Below are positions 14,728 through 17,746 of a stretch of 17,746 bases of DNA, piece after piece. Source of the DNA: Bacteroidota bacterium (lineage in GTDB: Bacteria; Bacteroidota; Bacteroidia; Chitinophagales; Chitinophagaceae); NCBI GenBank assembly GCA_023436425.1, contig JAEZJD010000062.1:1-17746 (forward strand). The letters run 5' to 3'. The translations under genes and the position numbers were made by a program. Every line of letters starts with the position of its first letter. Positions within the stretch are counted from its first letter, which is position 1. Below the pieces are notes generated by a model, which saw only the letters and a program-made list of their open reading frames with translations, did no database searches and was not told where the DNA came from.

Positions 14728-15960
14728 ATGAAACAGAACTTTTCCTTCGACAACACTGAAGTTGCATTCGCATATAAATCGAACAAAGATTTGAAATGGG
14801 CACAGCTGCTGTTTACCATGATGGGGACGCCCAGCATAGCCAGGATTGGTATTAAAGCCACGCCGTGGGCACTGCGAGTCGGGCTGCCGGTGAAAGGGTT
14901 AATCCGCAAAACAATCTTCAAGCAATTCATTGGTGGCGAAACTTTGGAGGAAACAATACCGGTTATCAAGAATTTGGGTGAGTATAATGTAAAAGTAATT
15001 CTCGACTATGGCGTAGAAGGAAAACAAGGCGAGGACAATTACGACAACGCATGCAAACAATTTATTCGTGTGATAGAATTTGCATCTACGCAAAAAAATG
15101 TGCCGTTCATGAGCGTGAAGGTAACAGGTATAGCAAGGTTTGCATTGCTGGAAAAGGTGCATGATTTAATGCAAAAGGCAGGTGGGAATTCATTGATTGA
15201 AAACTATCAAAAAGCTTTGATGCAGTTGAGCGCAGAGGAAGTAAATGAATGGCGAAGAGTTCACGACAGAATCAAAAGCATCTGCGAAGCCGCCAAAAAA
15301 GCGAACATAGGTTTTCTTGTGGACGCCGAAGAAACCTGGATCCAGGATCCGCTGGATGCGTTGACCGAATTGATGATGGAAGAATACAACAAAGAGAAAT
15401 TGGTTCTTTATAATACGCTGCAGATGTACCGCCACGACCGGCTTGATTTTTTGAAAAAGTCAAAAGAAAGGGCTGAGGAAAAGGGATTCCTTCTCGGAAT
15501 GAAGCTGGTGCGAGGAGCTTACATGGAAAAAGAACGTGAAAGGGCTGCTGAAAAAGGTTATCCTTCTCCCATTCATGCCAGCAAACAAGGAACCGACAAT
15601 GACTTCAATGATGCGACCCGTTTTTGTATTCAAAACGTGGACCGTATCGGTGTAATAGTTGCGTCGCACAACGAGGTGAGCAACTCTATCGGCACGGAAA
15701 TGCTGGAAGAAAAAGGTTTACCTCACGATCACCCACACGTGCATTTCAGTCAGCTTTTTGGTATGAGTGATAACATCACCTTTAATCTCGCAAAAGCGGG
15801 TTTCAGTGTTAGTAAATACGTACCTTTTGGCCCGATTAAAGACGTTGTTCCTTACCTGATGCGCAGAGCAGAAGAAAATACATCGGTAGGTGGGCAAACG
15901 AGCAGGGAATTAGGCTTTATTAAAAAAGAGCTGGAACGGAGGCAGGGGAAAAGAAATTAA
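14728..15960 (+). CDS. Proline dehydrogenase (monofunctional)
   Basis: FAD-dependent proline dehydrogenase of 410 residues, catalysing the first step of proline breakdown, proline to delta-1-pyrroline-5-carboxylate, with electrons passing to quinone. The catalytic barrel is recognised by FLVDAEETW, the strand LLGMKLVRGAYMEKER (R262), ASHNE, and the C-terminal helix MRRAEENTSV with R379, R380 and E383. These three match the proline carboxylate and amine contacts R555, R556 and E559 of E. coli PutA in spacing. No P5C dehydrogenase domain is fused, so the second step needs a separate enzyme, not in this window. The N-terminal 90 residues (ATPWALRVGLPVKGLIRKTIFKQFIGG) form the usual helical lead-in. 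The ATG at 14728 follows a -7 element at very short distance. Confidence 0.93.
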   Translation: MKQNFSFDNTEVAFAYKSNKDLKWAQLLFTMMGTPSIARIGIKATPWALRVGLPVKGLIRKTIFKQFIGGETLEETIPVIKNLGEYNVKVILDYGVEGKQGEDNYDNACKQFIRVIEFASTQKNVPFMSVKVTGIARFALLEKVHDLMQKAGGNSLIENYQKALMQLSAEEVNEWRRVHDRIKSICEAAKKANIGFLVDAEETWIQDPLDALTELMMEEYNKEKLVLYNTLQMYRHDRLDFLKKSKERAEEKGFLLGMKLVRGAYMEKERERAAEKGYPSPIHASKQGTDNDFNDATRFCIQNVDRIGVIVASHNEVSNSIGTEMLEEKGLPHDHPHVHFSQLFGMSDNITFNLAKAGFSVSKYVPFGPIKDVVPYLMRRAEENTSVGGQTSRELGFIKKELERRQGKRN

Positions 15961-16018
15961 TTTCCGAAAGGAAAATGATTAGCAGATCGCCTGAATTGTT
16001 TTTTTAATTGTAGTAATT

Positions 16019-16093
16019 GCGCTGTTAGCTCAGTTGGTTTAGAGCATTACCTTGACAGGGTAGGGGTCACTGGTTCGAATCCAGTACAGCGCA
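16019..16093 (+). tRNA. tRNA-Val (GAC anticodon)
   Basis: A 75-nt cloverleaf with perfect seven-base acceptor pairing (GCGCTGT/ACAGCGC), a D stem GCTC/GAGC, and an anticodon stem TTACC/GGTAG with one T-G pair. The anticodon loop TTGACAG gives anticodon GAC, decoding valine GUC and GUU. The variable loop is GGGTC, and the T arm is ACTGG/CCAGT around TTCGAAT. The discriminator base is A, and the 3' CCA is not encoded. It stands alone between proline dehydrogenase and the type IX secretion genes, 58 bp after the preceding stop codon. Confidence 0.97.
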
Positions 16094-16129
16094 CAATACT
16101 TCGCGGGTGATTTCGACTTACCTTCCTTT

Positions 16130-16240
16130 TCAAATCTCATCCTGTAAGCAATAGCTGCTAAACAAAGCACATAAAAAGATCAGAAAAGCTACCAGCTGCA
16201 AAATCAGCAAAGCATAAACTATTTTGCTTTTTACCTTCAT
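16130..16240 (-). CDS. Possible 36-residue single-pass membrane peptide
   Basis: A 36-codon frame whose ATG begins on the base directly after the TAA of the PorP/SprF gene (TAAATG), ending in TGA at 16132-16130. The peptide starts with a basic segment (MKVKSK), continues with about 24 mostly hydrophobic residues (roughly IVYALLILQLVAFLIF then LCALF), and ends with a short polar tail containing two acids (QDEI). This is a positive-inside single-span profile. Immediate abutment to the upstream stop would allow translational reinitiation. It is too short for similarity arguments, and AT-rich non-coding DNA can give hydrophobic frames by chance. It could be an accessory peptide of the type IX secretion operon or simply non-coding 3' sequence. 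Confidence 0.35.
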   Translation of the reverse strand: MKVKSKIVYALLILQLVAFLIFLCALFSSYCLQDEI

Positions 16241-17269
16241 TTACCAGATGTTTCTTGGGCAACTGTATTCAGCGTTGTTGTGGAGCAGGAAGCCTAAAAT
16301 AAATTCATGTGTGTTACCGGTTTGGCTTCGCATCTTTGAGTCTTGGGCAATATCATACGCGTAGCTGAAGTTGAATTTGCTAGATACATTCACACCGAAC
16401 GTTGCAGCAAATCCTCCCAGAATATCACTTTTTCGATAACTTAACCCTGCCCACATTTTATCCTGGTATTGCATCTTCACATTGTAATGAATCTGCAGAT
16501 CGTAGCCACGTACATACTGAACCATTGCAGAAGGAAGCACCGAAACATCTTCATTCATAAACAATCGTATTCCACCGGTCGCGAGGTACATCGGCTCAAA
16601 GTAGTTACCATAGATTTCTTTCGATGAAAAATTGATTTTGCCGGGGATGATATTCAAAACAGACGCACCAACAAAATAACCTGCCGAATACAGCCAGATA
16701 CCTGCACCGATTTCTGGTTTCAGTTTATTGAGGTCCTCATGGTATCCAATTGCAGGATCATTCGGATCCAACGTCGCCCATTTAATTTTTGTTCTATCAA
16801 GGGTGATCTTGGTAATTCCGCCCATAAAGCCGGCAGAAATCGAAGTTTGTGGAGAGATGCCAATGTGATAGGCCATTGTGCCGTATGCTGCCCCTCTGCT
16901 GATATAGCCAGTTTGATCATTCATGAGAATAACTCCCACTCCGCCATGTGGGGCAGCAGCTTCATAGTTTTCCCAGTACATCTTTCCTAGTGGGTTTTCA
17001 CCGGGCAATTCGAACGAGGTGGCATTGGTGCGAAAATCTTCTTTACCGATCGGACCATGAAGCGACATGTACATCGTTTTGGGTGCTCCGACAATGTCAT
17101 TCCACTGATTGCGATAGCTTAGCTTTACATCAACGTAATTCTCAATTCCTGAAATGGCAGGGTTGAGGATATAGTTGTTCATAATGTACTGCGTGAAATA
17201 TGGTTTTTGCTGAGCGTGTGAACACAACACTGTGATGGTAAGAGCAACACTGAGTAAAAAGGTTTTCAT
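16241..17269 (-). CDS. PorP/SprF-family type IX secretion system outer-membrane protein
   Basis: Outer-membrane protein of 342 residues in the PorP/SprF family. It has a Sec signal peptide of about 19 residues (MKTFLLSVALTITVLCSHA). The diagnostic mature start QQKPYFTQYIMNNYILNPAISGIENYVDVKLSYRNQW follows. The rest is a series of amphipathic strands with GG-containing turns, as expected for a beta-barrel, with VGVILMNDQTGYISR and a final aromatic-rich region. Members pair with large cell-surface proteins carrying type B C-terminal sorting domains and are needed for their secretion or attachment; SprF with SprB in Flavobacterium is the model. The gene for such a protein lies immediately upstream with an 18-bp gap, so the two are almost surely cotranscribed and this one is the dedicated partner. 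A possible 36-codon ORF begins directly after its stop. Confidence 0.92.
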   Translation of the reverse strand: MKTFLLSVALTITVLCSHAQQKPYFTQYIMNNYILNPAISGIENYVDVKLSYRNQWNDIVGAPKTMYMSLHGPIGKEDFRTNATSFELPGENPLGKMYWENYEAAAPHGGVGVILMNDQTGYISRGAAYGTMAYHIGISPQTSISAGFMGGITKITLDRTKIKWATLDPNDPAIGYHEDLNKLKPEIGAGIWLYSAGYFVGASVLNIIPGKINFSSKEIYGNYFEPMYLATGGIRLFMNEDVSVLPSAMVQYVRGYDLQIHYNVKMQYQDKMWAGLSYRKSDILGGFAATFGVNVSSKFNFSYAYDIAQDSKMRSQTGNTHEFILGFLLHNNAEYSCPRNIW

Positions 17270-17287
17270 AGAAGGTAATTGGTTGGT

Positions 17288-17746
17288 TTATTTAATGATC
17301 GTCACATAGCCTTTTTGAATTGGCGTACCCGTACCGGTATCGAGTACGTAATAATATGTTCCGAACGGAATTTCATTACCGTTCATTTTTCCATCCCATG
17401 GAATTGCGTAACCCGTGCTTTCGAAAACCACCTGTCCGTAACGATTGAAGATTTTCATTTTGCAATTCGGGTATTTTGCCAGGTTGGGAATCAGCCAAGT
17501 GTCGTTTACTCCATCACCGTTTGGCGTGAAGGTATTCGGCACTTCAAACGTTTTAAGCACTTTCACCAACACCTTATCTGAAGCCTGACAGCCGCCATCC
17601 CCCGTAACAGTAACGGTATAAACTTGATCAACGACACCGGTTACAACAGGATTTTTAGCCGTATTGTTATCCATGTACTTGTTTGGGCTCCACAGGAACT
17701 GAAGGTTGTTTCCCGTCACCAGGGGTTGCAGGGCTACCTTGTGTCC
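17288..17746 (-). CDS. Type IX-secreted surface protein, C-terminal fragment with type B (gliding-motility) sorting domain
   Basis: The last 152 codons of a larger gene that continues past the right edge. The visible part has two pieces. First comes a PKD/Ig-like repeat end (LWSPNKYMDNN ... YTVTVTGDGGCQASDKVLVKV), typical of repetitive adhesins. Then comes the gliding-motility-associated C-terminal domain: FTPNGDGVNDTW, KIFNRYGQVVFES, WDGKMNGNEIPFGTYYYVLD and a terminal GYVTIIK. That domain directs export across the outer membrane by the type IX system and is not removed in the same way as type A signals. The adjacent PorP/SprF gene fits this assignment. Total length, start and the protein's own function, perhaps adhesion or motility, cannot be seen here. 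Confidence 0.93.
   Translation of the reverse strand, partial: GHKVALQPLVTGNNLQFLWSPNKYMDNNTAKNPVVTGVVDQVYTVTVTGDGGCQASDKVLVKVLKTFEVPNTFTPNGDGVNDTWLIPNLAKYPNCKMKIFNRYGQVVFESTGYAIPWDGKMNGNEIPFGTYYYVLDTGTGTPIQKGYVTIIK

Noticed and set aside
15961..15974. Small hairpin TTTCC-GAAA-GGAAA after proline dehydrogenase
   Set aside because: The stem is only 5 bp and no T-tract follows directly (the T run begins 20 bases later), so it is not a convincing terminator.
16206..16232. Plus-strand AGCAAA / TTTGCT hairpin with a T run, possibly a terminator for the tRNA
   Set aside because: A 6-bp AT-rich stem with an 11-base loop is weak, and it lies inside the possible small ORF on the other strand more than 110 bases after the tRNA.
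1..17746. CRISPR arrays, insertion sequences, integrase genes, attachment repeats
   Set aside because: None seen: no regularly spaced repeats, transposase motifs or flanking duplications. The tRNA-Val gene has no nearby integrase or repeated 3' end.

Overview
The window looks like a chromosomal segment of a Bacteroidota bacterium, probably of the Chitinophagaceae type. The evidence is a type IX secretion pair (a gliding-motility-type C-terminal sorting domain next to a PorP/SprF protein), a LytS/LytTR two-component pair, an rpsA with the usual six S1 domains, and several promoters with the Bacteroidota -7 element TAnnTTTG in place of an E. coli -10 box. Start codons mostly lack a Shine-Dalgarno sequence. 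I see no insertion sequence, phage gene, CRISPR array or other clear sign of recent transfer. Nearly all the DNA is coding and no gene-free stretch exceeds 300 bases.

Layout. 1-1162 (-): 5' part of a lipoprotein of the vanadium haloperoxidase/PAP2 superfamily, cut by the left edge. 1378-3560 (+): a LytS-type histidine kinase, an overlapping LytTR response regulator and a small HExxH metallopeptidase-like protein. 3579-5351 (-): an ABC-2 permease and its ATPase. 5444-6355 (+): a TIGR01777-type sugar-epimerase-like SDR. 6377-7015 (-): a compact metzincin protease with no export signal. 7123-9435 (+): an S41 lipoprotein protease and an aldo/keto reductase, separated by a strong terminator. 9481-10224 (-): a secreted L,D-transpeptidase-family protein. 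10474-12573 (+): ribosomal protein S1. 12725-14065 (+): a PlsC-like acyltransferase and a Dps ferritin. 14082-14609 (-): an acyl-CoA thioesterase. 14728-15960 (+): proline dehydrogenase. 16019-16093 (+): tRNA-Val(GAC). 16130-17746 (-): the C-terminus of a type IX-secreted adhesin-like protein, a PorP/SprF partner, and a possible 36-residue membrane peptide starting on the base after the PorP stop.

How the genes fit together. Most are unrelated housekeeping or envelope functions: translation (S1, tRNA), proline and fatty-acid metabolism, iron and DNA protection, and cell-wall or periplasmic enzymes. Two groups look functionally linked. The kinase and regulator form a signalling operon whose upstream region carries a pair of direct repeats with LytTR-box geometry, suggesting autoregulation. 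The adhesin C-terminus and PorP/SprF pair follow the SprB/SprF arrangement, in which the outer-membrane partner serves a specific type IX substrate. I found no clear undescribed multi-gene system. The most interesting leads are the LytTR-box-like repeats, the 36-residue ORF, the cytosolic-looking metzincin and two active-site motif variants.
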